A DNA stretch of 64,000 nucleotides from Chryseobacterium arachidis. Lineage in GTDB: Bacteria; Bacteroidota; Bacteroidia; Flavobacteriales; Weeksellaceae. Numbering within the stretch: position 1 is the first letter of the stretch; the number at the start of each line of letters is the position of its first letter. This document shows, piece after piece, positions 26,143-35,364 of this stretch. A program made the position numbers and the translations under genes. The notes under the pieces were generated by a model. That model had not been told where the DNA came from. It made no database searches and saw only the letters and a list, made by a program, of their open reading frames with translations. Where the stretch lies: assembly GCF_900129245.1 (NCBI RefSeq), contig NZ_FQUT01000007.1, positions 124,001 to 188,000 of the forward strand, given 5' to 3'.

Positions 26143-28914
26143 TTATTTTGAGAAATATACAGGAATTAATTGAATTTCACCATCCAAACCTGAAGGTTGT
26201 ACTTTCCAGTTGGAAGCGTCGAACGGCTTATAATCGATGTTGACAAAATTAATTTCGTGGTAATTCCGCCACTGGATTTTATTCTGGTCCATATAACGGA
26301 TTTTGTTTGCCATCAGGTTGGAAACCTCAATCTGAATGGTATTTTTTCCTTTTTTCAAGTATTTTCCGACATTTATTTCAAACGGAAGACTCCAGACAAT
26401 TCCCGCATCTTGACCGTTGATGATGACTTTTGCACTTTCATATAATTTGTCGAATTTCAGTACAAAATCATCAGCTTTTTTATTTAATTTAAATGAAGTT
26501 GTGTAAACTCCTGTTCCGGAAAAACTCTGTGTTGAAGAGTCTTCCGTGAAATTTGTCCAAGGTTGAAGTTTGTTTAAAGTTTTTGATTTCGGAAGTTCGG
26601 GACCGCCATCTTTGAAAGTAAGCTGCCAAGGCTGGTTTAAAACAATTGGAGCTTCCGTTTTTTCAATATATTTCCATTTTGAAATCGAATTATCCGGAGT
26701 TTCTGAAGCTTTTATAATTAATGATTCTCCTGATTTCAGTTGAACTTTTACCGAATTATTCTGTGCTTCAGCAACACCAAAATCTCCGTTTTCAGGATTC
26801 ATTAAAGCAACCTGTTTTCCGATAAAATTCAATGGAATATTTTGATTGATTTCTTTGGAAGTATGATTGACAATGTAATAATACTTTCCACCGTCAAACT
26901 TTCTTCTGACGAATTTCAATCCTGTGTCTGTCAGCTTTTCTCTTTCAATTTTTAAATATTCCAACGCTTTTTCAACATCAGAACTCAACACAATTCTTCC
27001 TTTTCCGAATGTTGCAGATTTTAAATTTCCGTCTTGCTGAAAAGGAATTTTTGCCCATAAAGATTGTAATTCGTTTCTTCTTTTTTCAAATTCAAAAAAT
27101 CCCGGAACGTCTTTTGGTTCACTCTGGAAAATCACAGAAGCGCCATTTTGAGCTAAATTTAAAATATTTTTTAAAGTTAATTCTGAGAAATAATTCAGTT
27201 GAGGAATAATTAAAACCTTGTAAGAACCGCCATTTTTTGAAACCTGAATATTCTGATTTTCAAACTTCGCTTCACCAATCATTTTATCCGAAATCATATC
27301 CAAAGAATAACCGGATTTCCCCAATTTTTCAAGGTTTTCATAAAATACAGTCGGATGCAGCCACTTTTCAATATTATGAATTTTGAACGCCATATCCTTT
27401 CCTTTCGCACTTGCCCATTGGTCATAAATTGGCCAGTACATCAGGATTTCATTATCTGATTTTCCGCTTTGCAGAACAGATTGCGTTCTTTCGACGTAAG
27501 AATTCAAACCTTTAATATTTGGCCATAAGGAATTTTCAGGAACGAAATTCGTCGAAGCATAAAACAACCAGCCTGGAAACTGAACATCCGCAGGAGTATA
27601 CGTCGTTCCGTGATAAAAAATATGATTGATTCCGGATAAAAAAATCTGTTCAGCTTCCGGTTTTACCTGTGACCAGGATGTTTTGAAATGTTCTGTCAAC
27701 CAAGTAAAAGATTCATTGGAAATCAAAGTTTTTCCGGTAATGTTTGCCGCCGAAGATGCGAATTTCAGCATATTGATGTCGGGAATTTCCTTTGTATTGA
27801 TGTCTTCCAGATTTCTTCTTAAACCCTGAATATCGAATTTTGTACTTCCGAAAGTTTCAGATTCAGGAATATCGACTGCCGCATACAAGTCCAGCAAATT
27901 TCCTGGTGAACCGTGTGCCTGATTGGTATTTTTTGAGTTTTTGGAATGTGCCCAATTCGTAAAATTTTCTGTGAAATTATGCAAAATCAGTTCGCTCATC
28001 GTTTCACGATAATCTGACTTTATTCTTCCGGCTATTTCACTTTCATCATCGCTCACCAAATATTTGATATACTGACTTAAATCGTAACCTCTTCTTTTCT
28101 TAAATTGTTCTTTAAAATCGGCAGTCCAGTCGGCACCGTAAACCTCATAACTGTCATTGAAAAACGAACGGATTCCATAGTTTGAATTTCCAAAAGCTTT
28201 GTCAAATGTTTTCAGATAATCTTTCGTTGCATCGGGAGAAAAATGATCTAAAGTATAGCCATCACCACCCGGAGCGGCACGTTTTACTTTTTGCAAGGTT
28301 TTACCCACAAAAACTGCGTAGATTGTCCATTTTCCAGAGGTTGGTTTCCAATTTAAAGTTCCGTCTTGAGTCACTTTATCTGTTAAAACAACCGCTTCAT
28401 TTTTTTCATTGTAAGCGGTAACGATGTCTAGTTTTGTGGCCTTTAAATTCTTCTGTTTCTCGTCTTTTAAAACAATCTTCTCAGAAAATTTTTCATTGGG
28501 CTGAATGCTGTAAGTCTGAACAATCATTTTGGTTGCAGCATCCTGTTCATCAACTTGAGGTCCGCCAATTGGCCAGCCTGTTCCGACTGCCATATCAACG
28601 CCCATTTTCAGACTTTTAGCTTTATCTGTCGTGAACTGCAGCATCTTCATCCATTCCGGAGAAAGATAATTGATGTATTTATTTTCAAACCCTTTTGCGC
28701 CATAAATCGGGACAATTTCTACTCCTCCGAAACCCGCTTTTGAAAGGGTTGTCAATTGTTTGTCCAGACCTTTTTCGTCAACAGCACTTCCCATCCACCA
28801 CCAACGCGTCCAAGGTTGAGCGGTGTTGGTCGCTTTTGGCCACGGATTTTGTGCGGAGAGATTTCCGAAGGCAAAACAGAGAACGCTGAGTTTTATGATA
28901 TTTTTAAATTTCAT
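26143..28914 (-). CDS. GH106-like alpha-L-rhamnosidase
   Basis: 923 residues with a signal peptide (about 1-21, ending LSAQ). The mature start NPWPKATNTAQPWTRWWWMG, the segment LSKAGFGGVEIVPIYGAKGFEN and GVDMAVGTGWPIGGP are hallmarks of the GH106 and related rhamnosidase group. The C-terminal part has a galactose-binding-like beta-sandwich (SGTGVYTTSFKLNKKADDF ... IWSLPFEINVGKYLKKGKNTI). GH106 enzymes release alpha-linked L-rhamnose by inversion, giving the sugar that RhaT imports. It could act on unsaturated rhamnogalacturonan oligosaccharides from the lyase or on other rhamnosides. Confidence 0.85.
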   Translation of the reverse strand: MKFKNIIKLSVLCFAFGNLSAQNPWPKATNTAQPWTRWWWMGSAVDEKGLDKQLTTLSKAGFGGVEIVPIYGAKGFENKYINYLSPEWMKMLQFTTDKAKSLKMGVDMAVGTGWPIGGPQVDEQDAATKMIVQTYSIQPNEKFSEKIVLKDEKQKNLKATKLDIVTAYNEKNEAVVLTDKVTQDGTLNWKPTSGKWTIYAVFVGKTLQKVKRAAPGGDGYTLDHFSPDATKDYLKTFDKAFGNSNYGIRSFFNDSYEVYGADWTADFKEQFKKRRGYDLSQYIKYLVSDDESEIAGRIKSDYRETMSELILHNFTENFTNWAHSKNSKNTNQAHGSPGNLLDLYAAVDIPESETFGSTKFDIQGLRRNLEDINTKEIPDINMLKFASSAANITGKTLISNESFTWLTEHFKTSWSQVKPEAEQIFLSGINHIFYHGTTYTPADVQFPGWLFYASTNFVPENSLWPNIKGLNSYVERTQSVLQSGKSDNEILMYWPIYDQWASAKGKDMAFKIHNIEKWLHPTVFYENLEKLGKSGYSLDMISDKMIGEAKFENQNIQVSKNGGSYKVLIIPQLNYFSELTLKNILNLAQNGASVIFQSEPKDVPGFFEFEKRRNELQSLWAKIPFQQDGNLKSATFGKGRIVLSSDVEKALEYLKIEREKLTDTGLKFVRRKFDGGKYYYIVNHTSKEINQNIPLNFIGKQVALMNPENGDFGVAEAQNNSVKVQLKSGESLIIKASETPDNSISKWKYIEKTEAPIVLNQPWQLTFKDGGPELPKSKTLNKLQPWTNFTEDSSTQSFSGTGVYTTSFKLNKKADDFVLKFDKLYESAKVIINGQDAGIVWSLPFEINVGKYLKKGKNTIQIEVSNLMANKIRYMDQNKIQWRNYHEINFVNIDYKPFDASNWKVQPSGLDGEIQLIPVYFSK

Positions 28915-28931
28915 TTTTTAACTTTTATTTT

Positions 28932-29150
28932 TTAACCACAAAAGGCACAAAAGTTTGACACTTTAGTTATTTTTAAGTTTGTGATTCGACTTTTGAAAAG
29001 AACACATAAGTTTTAAAAATTCAAAGATTTTTTTCTTTATTTCAACATTAAGAAATTAAGATTTTAAGATTCTTCTTAATGATTCTTATCTAAATCAATT
29101 TATTAGTTCTTAATTTTAATATTTATGTCAATTCTTAAATCCTTAATGTT
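28932..29150. repeat. MITE-like half unit followed by CATTAAG-family element, copy 3
   Basis: 28932-29030 starts AACCACAAAAGGCACAAAAG and contains GAAAAGAACACATAAG, shared with the 61018-61200 unit. 29044-29150 is bounded by AACATTAAG and CTTAATGTT, the third CATTAAG element of the window. Confidence 0.6.
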
Positions 29151-29198
29151 AAAAAGAATAAACTTTGTTTATTTAATTAAGCTTATTAAGTTCAAACT

Positions 29199-30521
29199 TT
29201 AATTTCCATCAGGTTTTAAAGATTCCATAAAAACAGATTCCGGCCAATGGAATTTTTCAACATCATCGGGTTTATTGGGGTTAAAATTTTTCTCATTATT
29301 TGAAATGTATTTCTTCAACGGTAAATTTTGGTCAACGATGGATTTTACGACACATTTCGCCAATTCGTAAGCTCCGTAAGGATTGAAATGCGTATCGTCT
29401 GCCAAAGCATTCGGTTGATTGGGATAAGCGTTTGCGGGATAATAGACAAATGCTTTCTTCGCCGCTTCTGGTCCCATCGCTTCGAACAATATTTTGCTTA
29501 ATGCATTCAAATCAATCAAATCCACTTTTTCTTCTTTTGCAATTTCTCTCATTGCGTCAGGAAAATCGTCTAAAGTGTTGACAATTTTATTGTTTTCATC
29601 AAAAACTCTGCGGTTCATTGAAGTGACCAAAACCGGAATTGCGACTAATTGTCTGGCTTTTTGAATCCATTCTTTTAATCTTTTTCGATAACCTGATTTT
29701 GTACTGTTTCCTGATTTTTGGTCGTTGTGTCCAAACTGAATGAATAAAAAATCTCCAGGTTGTATTTTATTCCAGATTTTATCGATTCGATGGCGGTCTT
29801 CAAAGGCTTTTAAAGTTTCTCCACTTTCGGCATAATTGGCAATTACGACTTCATTCGGAACGAAAAAATACGGTAACATCTGTCCCCAAGAAGCCCACGG
29901 CTCATATTGTGCATCAACAACCGTTGAATCTCCTGTCAAATAAATAGTTTTCGCCGTTTTGTTAGGTTGAATAATTATTGAGCATACTTTCGGAGCTTTA
30001 TCATTGAATTCAATCGTCAGCAAATTATCCCAATGCAAATATTTTGTTTCTCTTGGTTTTAATTTTACAATTCCGATTTTTTCGCCGTTTTGATTTCTGA
30101 TAATGCTGTCTTTTGCGTGAACTGAAATTTGTTTTTCAACAATTTCGCCCTGTTTTGTTTTGATATCATTCAACATCAATCGGCGGTTTTCTACACGGAC
30201 TGTTGTTTCCGAACTTCCTTTTGTATCACCTAAATTCAGTCGAATATCATAATTTCCTTCCGGAATTGCGACCGAAAAATAGAAAGGTTTGTCACTTGTG
30301 ATAAAATCTCCCGTCAAAGCATTTCCGCCATTGTCAACAGATTTTAAACCCGAAATATCCATAAAACCATAGCCGATTTTCCTGTCGAATTTTGAAGTCG
30401 AATGAATTGGAATAAAACCTTTTTCTACTCTTTCTCCGCCAAAATCAAACTTGAAACTAGTTTGCTGTCCAAAATATAATGAACAGATGCATAACACTAA
30501 AAATGAAACTATTTTACTCAT
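29199..30521 (-). CDS. Rhamnogalacturonan acetylesterase, CE12-type, with N-terminal binding domain
   Basis: 440 residues with a signal peptide (about 1-19). Residues about 21-185 form a beta-sandwich like a galactose-binding/malectin domain (FKFDFGGERVEKGFIPI, IPEGNYDIRLNLGD). Residues about 190-410 are an SGNH hydrolase: TGDST with Ser199, ANYAESGETLKAF, QFGHNDQKSG, and DDTHFNPYGA with the catalytic Asp-His. This two-domain layout is that of many bacterial CE12 rhamnogalacturonan acetylesterases. It starts 3 bp after the GH2 stop codon, so GH28, GH2 and this gene form one operon. Confidence 0.88.
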   Translation of the reverse strand: MSKIVSFLVLCICSLYFGQQTSFKFDFGGERVEKGFIPIHSTSKFDRKIGYGFMDISGLKSVDNGGNALTGDFITSDKPFYFSVAIPEGNYDIRLNLGDTKGSSETTVRVENRRLMLNDIKTKQGEIVEKQISVHAKDSIIRNQNGEKIGIVKLKPRETKYLHWDNLLTIEFNDKAPKVCSIIIQPNKTAKTIYLTGDSTVVDAQYEPWASWGQMLPYFFVPNEVVIANYAESGETLKAFEDRHRIDKIWNKIQPGDFLFIQFGHNDQKSGNSTKSGYRKRLKEWIQKARQLVAIPVLVTSMNRRVFDENNKIVNTLDDFPDAMREIAKEEKVDLIDLNALSKILFEAMGPEAAKKAFVYYPANAYPNQPNALADDTHFNPYGAYELAKCVVKSIVDQNLPLKKYISNNEKNFNPNKPDDVEKFHWPESVFMESLKPDGN

Positions 30522-30523
30522 TA

Positions 30524-33379
30524 TTAATCTGTCAAAATATTTTCTTTTGGCATTGTGAATTGTTTATTTTCATCACCCAAATCCGGCAAACCAAAATAGA
30601 AATATAAGGTTCTTTTAAACGTTCCATTCAAATGATTCGGTTCGCTTTCCGGTCCTAACGATTTGGTTTTATCGTTAATGTTAAACGCCAAAACAGTTCC
30701 CAACGGTGGAATCGCATCGAGGAAAGAAATATTCCCGCTTGGCAATTTCGGATAACCTTCCGCTCCATAAATTCCGTAAAAATCAAAAAGTCTGACGAAC
30801 ATTTTTTCTTCTTTGGTTCCGACCGTCATTTTCCCTTCCGCAGTATCGAATTGCAACAAAGAAACATCATCAAAATAGCCTTTAAATTCAGGGTAAATCC
30901 ACGGCGATTGTCCGGTTCTTGTTGAGTTTTTTAAATTCTGCCAAACATTGTAAGTCTGTCCTTGTAAACGGTTTTTCCAAACGTGATAAGGTCCTTTTCC
31001 GAGCCATTTTGCGTTGATGACATAATTTTCAGGATAATCGAAACTTACGCCCGAAAACTGATAATCTCCGGACAAAGAATATTCATAATTTAATTCTAAA
31101 ATTCCGTTTGGATTGAGTTTCCAAATGATTTTATTTCCGTTTTTGTAATTGACTTCAATCAGTTGATTTTCTCCTTCTGCAAAAGATTTTATGGACGATA
31201 ATTCCATTGCTCCGTTTACAAAAACAGGACCGTTTTTGAAGGTCATTTTTTTGCCTTTTTTATCGACAATGACTGATTTTAACAAGCCGTCTTTTTTTCC
31301 GATGGCAAATTCTTTTTCGTCTGATTTTAAGATAAATTCAGCATCATTTTCTGCCACAGAAACCGGAAATTCTTTAATTAAAGATTTAGAAAATTGCTTC
31401 GAAATTTCTTCATTAGACTTCAATTTCCAAGTCCAGGTATAAATTTCTTTTCCGGCAGCATCGGTTACTGTTAATATTAAACCTTCATTATCTTTCCAGT
31501 TTGCTGGAAGATTTAAATTAATAGTTCCTTTTTCTGTCGGTTGAATATTTGGAGATTCTGTTTTTCCTGTTTTAATAATATCAAAACCTGATTCAGAAGA
31601 AAATGGAGTTTTAAACTTAATTAATTTCCATTCAAACTGACAATCCTTTAAATTCATAAAATGATAACGGTTTTCTACGGGAATATTTCCGTTAAAATCA
31701 TTGGGCAAGATTTTCAAATCAATTTTTACCGGACTGTAAATTTCCCGAATCGCATAAAAACTGCCTTCCTTTTCACGATGTGGCCCTAAAACTCCGTCGG
31801 GAGCGTTGATTGCGTTCACATCAATCTGATTATTGAAATCCGTTCGCACCAAACCTTCATCCACAAAAGCCCAAAGGAAACCTCCTGCCCCTTTTTTGGA
31901 ATTCCAGTGAAGTTCCCAATAATCGGCTAGAGAAGTTCCGCCACCGCCGTCGTCTTGTGCGTGTAAAAACTCGGTCGGCATATAAATATTTTCGCCTTCG
32001 AGGATATTTTTTGTGCTATAAAAATCTTCGTAATGATTGCAGTCGATTCCGTTGAAAGCGTTTCCTGGTTTGTGATGTGCGTGAATGACAGGTCGATTTG
32101 ACAGGTCATATTTTGCAAACTCGGCATCCAAATCAAAATTATGTCCGCCTTCGTTTCCGTTGCTCCAGAAAATAATCGATGGATGATTGGCATCTCTCAC
32201 AACCATTTCTTTCACAAGCTTTTTCCCGACTTCCGTGCTGTATTTTTTTTGCCAACCCGCCAATTCATCCAAAACGTATAAACCGAGCGAATCGCAAATT
32301 TTCAGAAACGATTTATTCGGCGGATAATGAGAGCAACGAACGGCATTCATATTCATTTCTTTGATGAGTTGGACGTCCATTAAATCGATACTTTCCGTAA
32401 CAGCACGACCCGTTTCCGGCCACCAAACGTGACGGTTGATGCCTTTCATTTTCACCTTGGTTCCATTGATGAAAATTCCGTCGCCTTTTCGGATTTCTAT
32501 GGTTCTGAAACCGAATTTTTCTTCGGTTTGGCTTATTGTTTTTTTGTTTTTATTTAATGTAAATTTTGCTTTGTATAAATTTGGTGTTTCGGCCGTCCAA
32601 AGTTTTGGATTTTTAACAGAGAATTGAATCTGTTTTAAAGTATCTCCTTTTTGAATCTGAACCTGAGATTCCCCAACCAAATTATTTTTAACATCAAAAA
32701 TTTCAACTTTCAAATTATTTGTGGAATTAATTCCTTTCAAGCTAATATTCGAACGGAAAGTTCCGTCTGCTTTAGCATCAATTACCGTTGATGAAATATG
32801 TTCTTTCGAAGTTGCTTCCAAATAAACAGGTCGAAAAATTCCGCCTAAAATCCAGTAATCTGCTAATCTTTCTGCATTGTTGACCGATTTATCAGCCGAC
32901 ATTTTGGAAACTTTTACTTCGAGAATATTTTCTTTTCCGAAGTGAATTTTATCGGTAATATCATATTTAAATTCATAAAAAGCTCCCTCATGAATTACTC
33001 CGGCTGATTTTCCATTGATTTTCACTTCGGTGTCGGTCATTGAACCTTCAAAAACGATGTTGACGGTTTTTCCTTTCCAGGAATTGGGAACGGCAAATTT
33101 GTGTTTGTACAAACCTGTTTCGTCATGAAACTTGAAGTTTTTGCCATACGTCACATAATCTCGGCCGTAATTGTAAGAACCGAAACCTTGTTGTTCCCAA
33201 TGAGAAGGCACATTGATTTTGCTCCAACTTCCAGATTTTCTGCCGGAGTTTATCCAAAAATCCCATTCTTTGGTGTGCTCAGCATCTTTCCCAGTTAAGA
33301 ATTGAATTTCTTTTGACTGAGAAAACAAAAACTGTGAACAGACACATAACAGAGCTAATATTTTGAAAGAAAAACTCAT
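30524..33379 (-). CDS. GH2 beta-galactosidase-like enzyme
   Basis: 951 residues with a signal peptide (about 1-20). Jelly-roll domain with WINSGRKSGSWSKINVPSHW, Ig-like domain, TIM barrel (RGD..KVKMKGINRHVWWPETGRAV) and C-terminal beta domains follow the LacZ order. Acid/base Glu410 is in SNGNEGGHN and the likely nucleophile is Glu470 in MPTEFLHAQDDGGGG. In a rhamnogalacturonan locus such an enzyme most likely removes beta-galactosyl side chains. The start codon overlaps the GH28 stop by one base (TAATG), so the two are translationally coupled. Other GH2 specificities (beta-galacturonidase, beta-glucuronidase) cannot be excluded. Confidence 0.85.
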   Translation of the reverse strand: MSFSFKILALLCVCSQFLFSQSKEIQFLTGKDAEHTKEWDFWINSGRKSGSWSKINVPSHWEQQGFGSYNYGRDYVTYGKNFKFHDETGLYKHKFAVPNSWKGKTVNIVFEGSMTDTEVKINGKSAGVIHEGAFYEFKYDITDKIHFGKENILEVKVSKMSADKSVNNAERLADYWILGGIFRPVYLEATSKEHISSTVIDAKADGTFRSNISLKGINSTNNLKVEIFDVKNNLVGESQVQIQKGDTLKQIQFSVKNPKLWTAETPNLYKAKFTLNKNKKTISQTEEKFGFRTIEIRKGDGIFINGTKVKMKGINRHVWWPETGRAVTESIDLMDVQLIKEMNMNAVRCSHYPPNKSFLKICDSLGLYVLDELAGWQKKYSTEVGKKLVKEMVVRDANHPSIIFWSNGNEGGHNFDLDAEFAKYDLSNRPVIHAHHKPGNAFNGIDCNHYEDFYSTKNILEGENIYMPTEFLHAQDDGGGGTSLADYWELHWNSKKGAGGFLWAFVDEGLVRTDFNNQIDVNAINAPDGVLGPHREKEGSFYAIREIYSPVKIDLKILPNDFNGNIPVENRYHFMNLKDCQFEWKLIKFKTPFSSESGFDIIKTGKTESPNIQPTEKGTINLNLPANWKDNEGLILTVTDAAGKEIYTWTWKLKSNEEISKQFSKSLIKEFPVSVAENDAEFILKSDEKEFAIGKKDGLLKSVIVDKKGKKMTFKNGPVFVNGAMELSSIKSFAEGENQLIEVNYKNGNKIIWKLNPNGILELNYEYSLSGDYQFSGVSFDYPENYVINAKWLGKGPYHVWKNRLQGQTYNVWQNLKNSTRTGQSPWIYPEFKGYFDDVSLLQFDTAEGKMTVGTKEEKMFVRLFDFYGIYGAEGYPKLPSGNISFLDAIPPLGTVLAFNINDKTKSLGPESEPNHLNGTFKRTLYFYFGLPDLGDENKQFTMPKENILTD

Positions 33380-34752
33380 TATTTTGTAGCGATGTCGGAG
33401 TCGTCTTTTTTATCGTAAGATTGTGTAAGAGAAGCTACTTTCGTAACATTGACCTTAGTTTGCTTTAAATTTTGAATGTTATTCAAGTTTTCCATTTCGG
33501 GCTTTAAAGCTTTGATTTTTAAATTTTCAAAAGTGAAATCTTTTAAATCAAACAAATCCGATTTTTCAATAGAAAACGCTGTTTCGCAACTTAAATCAAT
33601 ATTTTTTATGCTAATGTTATTTGCCAATCCTTTTCTCGGTTTTTCTTCACCTTTCAAATCAAAAAACTGATTCCAGCCTTTTGCGTAAATAAAAGTTTTT
33701 ACGTTTCCTTTAATGTTATCTAAAGTGATGTATTCGTAATGTTGAGGCGTGTCGGGACGCATTTTCAGGTGCAACAATCTTGAAGCATCTTTCACCGTTG
33801 AATTTCTGAAAATAATGTTGTAGTTGTGAATCGATTCGCTTCCGCAAGTGAGCGCAGAATGGCAGAATCCGAAAGTATTGTCTTCGATGATGATGTTTCT
33901 GTTTTCACCGTTATTCGGGTCTGTATCCGCTTTTGGACCTTTTCCACCTTTCAAAGCAATAGCATCGTCATTGACCGACATATAACAGTTTTTTACCAGG
34001 AAATTTGAACAGGCATCGATGTCGATTGCGTCTGTACTTGGCGCTTTTACAGGTTCTTTCGGAGCTAAAATCGTTAAGTTTAATAATTTCACGAATTGAG
34101 ACTTATAATAATGCGTGCTCCAGAACGGTGAATTTTTCACTGTAATTCCTTCAATCTGAATATTTTTTGAATTGGAAACATAGATAATTCTCGGTCTCAT
34201 TTCATCCATATTGGTGCATTTAGGATTCCATTCTCTTCTTTTCCAGAATGATTTCCAAAAGCGAAGTCCGTTTCCATCTAATGTTCCTTTTCCTGAAATT
34301 GTGAAACCATCTAAACCGTCTGCATTAATTAAAGCCGGAAAATATTTCACAGTCTGACCTTCCATTCTTGTAGTCACGACAGGAAAATCGTTAATATCAT
34401 CGCTTCCTTTTAATTTTGCTCCGTTTTCTAAATATAAGTGTGTTCCCTGTTTAAAGAAAAGAGAACTGATGAGGAAGGTTCCTTTTGGTACGACAATGAC
34501 ACCTCCGTTTTTTGAAGCTTCATCAATGATATTTTGAACCTGTTTTGTCTGAAGAATTGTGCTATCGTTCTTTACTCCAAAATCTGTGATGATGTATTTC
34601 TTGCCTAATTTATTGATATCTGTTGGCTTGTTTTCTTTGAACCATTTCGGAATGGCTGTTCCGTCTGGGAATTTGTCCTGACTTTTTAATCCTGAAAAAG
34701 AAAAAAGAAGTGAAAAAGTTAAGCAAAGCTTTGATATATTTTGAAATGTCAT
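33379..34752 (-). CDS. GH28 polygalacturonase/rhamnogalacturonan-type hydrolase
   Basis: 457 residues with a signal peptide (about 1-24). A parallel beta-helix with GH28 catalytic features: STDAIDID (Asp241), VNDDAIALKGG (Asp262-Asp263) and CHSALTCGSES (His298). The common NTD is STD and the GHG block is CHSA, variations seen in exo-acting or rhamnogalacturonan-active members. It would hydrolyse alpha-galacturonate links in the pectin backbone. First gene of the GH28-GH2-CE12 operon; its operator and -7 box (34783-34828) survive intact beside the inserted Mu-type element. Confidence 0.9.
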   Translation of the reverse strand: MTFQNISKLCLTFSLLFSFSGLKSQDKFPDGTAIPKWFKENKPTDINKLGKKYIITDFGVKNDSTILQTKQVQNIIDEASKNGGVIVVPKGTFLISSLFFKQGTHLYLENGAKLKGSDDINDFPVVTTRMEGQTVKYFPALINADGLDGFTISGKGTLDGNGLRFWKSFWKRREWNPKCTNMDEMRPRIIYVSNSKNIQIEGITVKNSPFWSTHYYKSQFVKLLNLTILAPKEPVKAPSTDAIDIDACSNFLVKNCYMSVNDDAIALKGGKGPKADTDPNNGENRNIIIEDNTFGFCHSALTCGSESIHNYNIIFRNSTVKDASRLLHLKMRPDTPQHYEYITLDNIKGNVKTFIYAKGWNQFFDLKGEEKPRKGLANNISIKNIDLSCETAFSIEKSDLFDLKDFTFENLKIKALKPEMENLNNIQNLKQTKVNVTKVASLTQSYDKKDDSDIATK

Positions 34753-34782
34753 AATCGATTTTGTATAGCTAATAAACGAAAA

Positions 34783-34828
34783 TAAAAGTATAGTTTTTAG
34801 AAGTTTGGAGCATCCTGCCCTTTCATGT
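34783..34828 (-). promoter_or_regulatory. GH28 operon promoter with regulon operator motif
   Basis: Operator-like GCATCCTGCCCTTTCATGT (34810-34828, plus strand) lies 19 bp upstream of the -7-like box TACTTTTA (34783-34790, minus strand), the same spacing as at the other three sites. The end of the Mu-type element is only about 70-85 bp further upstream, so the insertion spared the promoter. Confidence 0.62.
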
Positions 34829-34911
34829 TTTATACTTAGTACTTTTAAAATATTATTAGAAAATAGATCTGTTTAAACTCTTATTTTATAAATTCAAATA
34901 TAATCCCCAAA

Positions 34912-34950
34912 TCCAAATGCCAAAATTGTTTTTCCAAACGTCAATTTTTC
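34912..34950. promoter_or_regulatory. Right-end candidate transposase-binding sites
   Basis: TCCAAATGCCA (34912-34922) begins a 22-bp stretch that matches, inverted, 58293-58314 at 19 positions. A second site TTTTTCCAAACGTCA (34929-34943) matches the flanks of the left-end site (CTTTTTCCAAATGTCA inverted) in 14 of 15 positions. The shared core is TCCAAAYGYCA. Two same-orientation sites at one end and an inverted partner at the other is how Mu-type ends are built. Confidence 0.6.
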
Positions 34951-34969
34951 TATACTATAAACAAAAAAA

Positions 34970-34989
34970 AACACCTTTAATCAGGTGTT
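34970..34989 (-). terminator. Terminator of the tail operon at the right end
   Basis: AACACCT and AGGTGTT pair around a 6-nt loop, followed on the minus strand by a run of nine T. It is the last structure before the end sites and would shield the GH28 promoter from element transcripts. Confidence 0.8.
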
Positions 34990-35004
34990 AAATTATTTAA
35001 GTCT

Positions 35005-35346
35005 TTAATTCTCTTTTAACTTTGCTTTTAGCATTGCATTTTCTGCTTTTAATTGATCATTTATACGTTTTTGTATATTTATCTCCTCTTCTAAAAGTCT
35101 AATTTTTCTTTCTGAGATATCAGCGAATTCTTTAAATTTTGCCTCATAGCGATTTCCTAAATCATCCAAAGTATCTTTATAAAGATTTACTAATTTCTCA
35201 TCATTTTCAAGTTTCTTCGCTTCATTATCAGCATCCATACCTTGTACTTCAGCATTTAATTTTTTTCTCCCAAAAAGCCATCCTGCCAAACCTGAAATTA
35301 TTAGGCTGAGAAAAGTTTCTATATGTTCCTTGAATAATTCAGTCAT
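35005..35346 (-). CDS. Small membrane-anchored coiled-coil protein
   Basis: 113 residues. One hydrophobic segment (about 12-27, FLSLIISGLAGWLFG) is followed by a long charged helix (about 35-113) with coiled-coil character (KLENDEKLVNLYKDTLDDLGNRYEAKF, EEEINIQKRINDQLKAENAMLKAKL). Last gene of the tail operon, 18 bp after the second fibre gene. One transmembrane helix plus a cytoplasmic coil could be a holin-like or host-envelope protein; no family is recognised and the lysis role is only a guess from its place in a phage-derived operon. Confidence 0.6.
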   Translation of the reverse strand: MTELFKEHIETFLSLIISGLAGWLFGRKKLNAEVQGMDADNEAKKLENDEKLVNLYKDTLDDLGNRYEAKFKEFADISERKIRLLEEEINIQKRINDQLKAENAMLKAKLKEN

Positions 35347-35364
35347 TTTTAATTTTTCTCTTTT

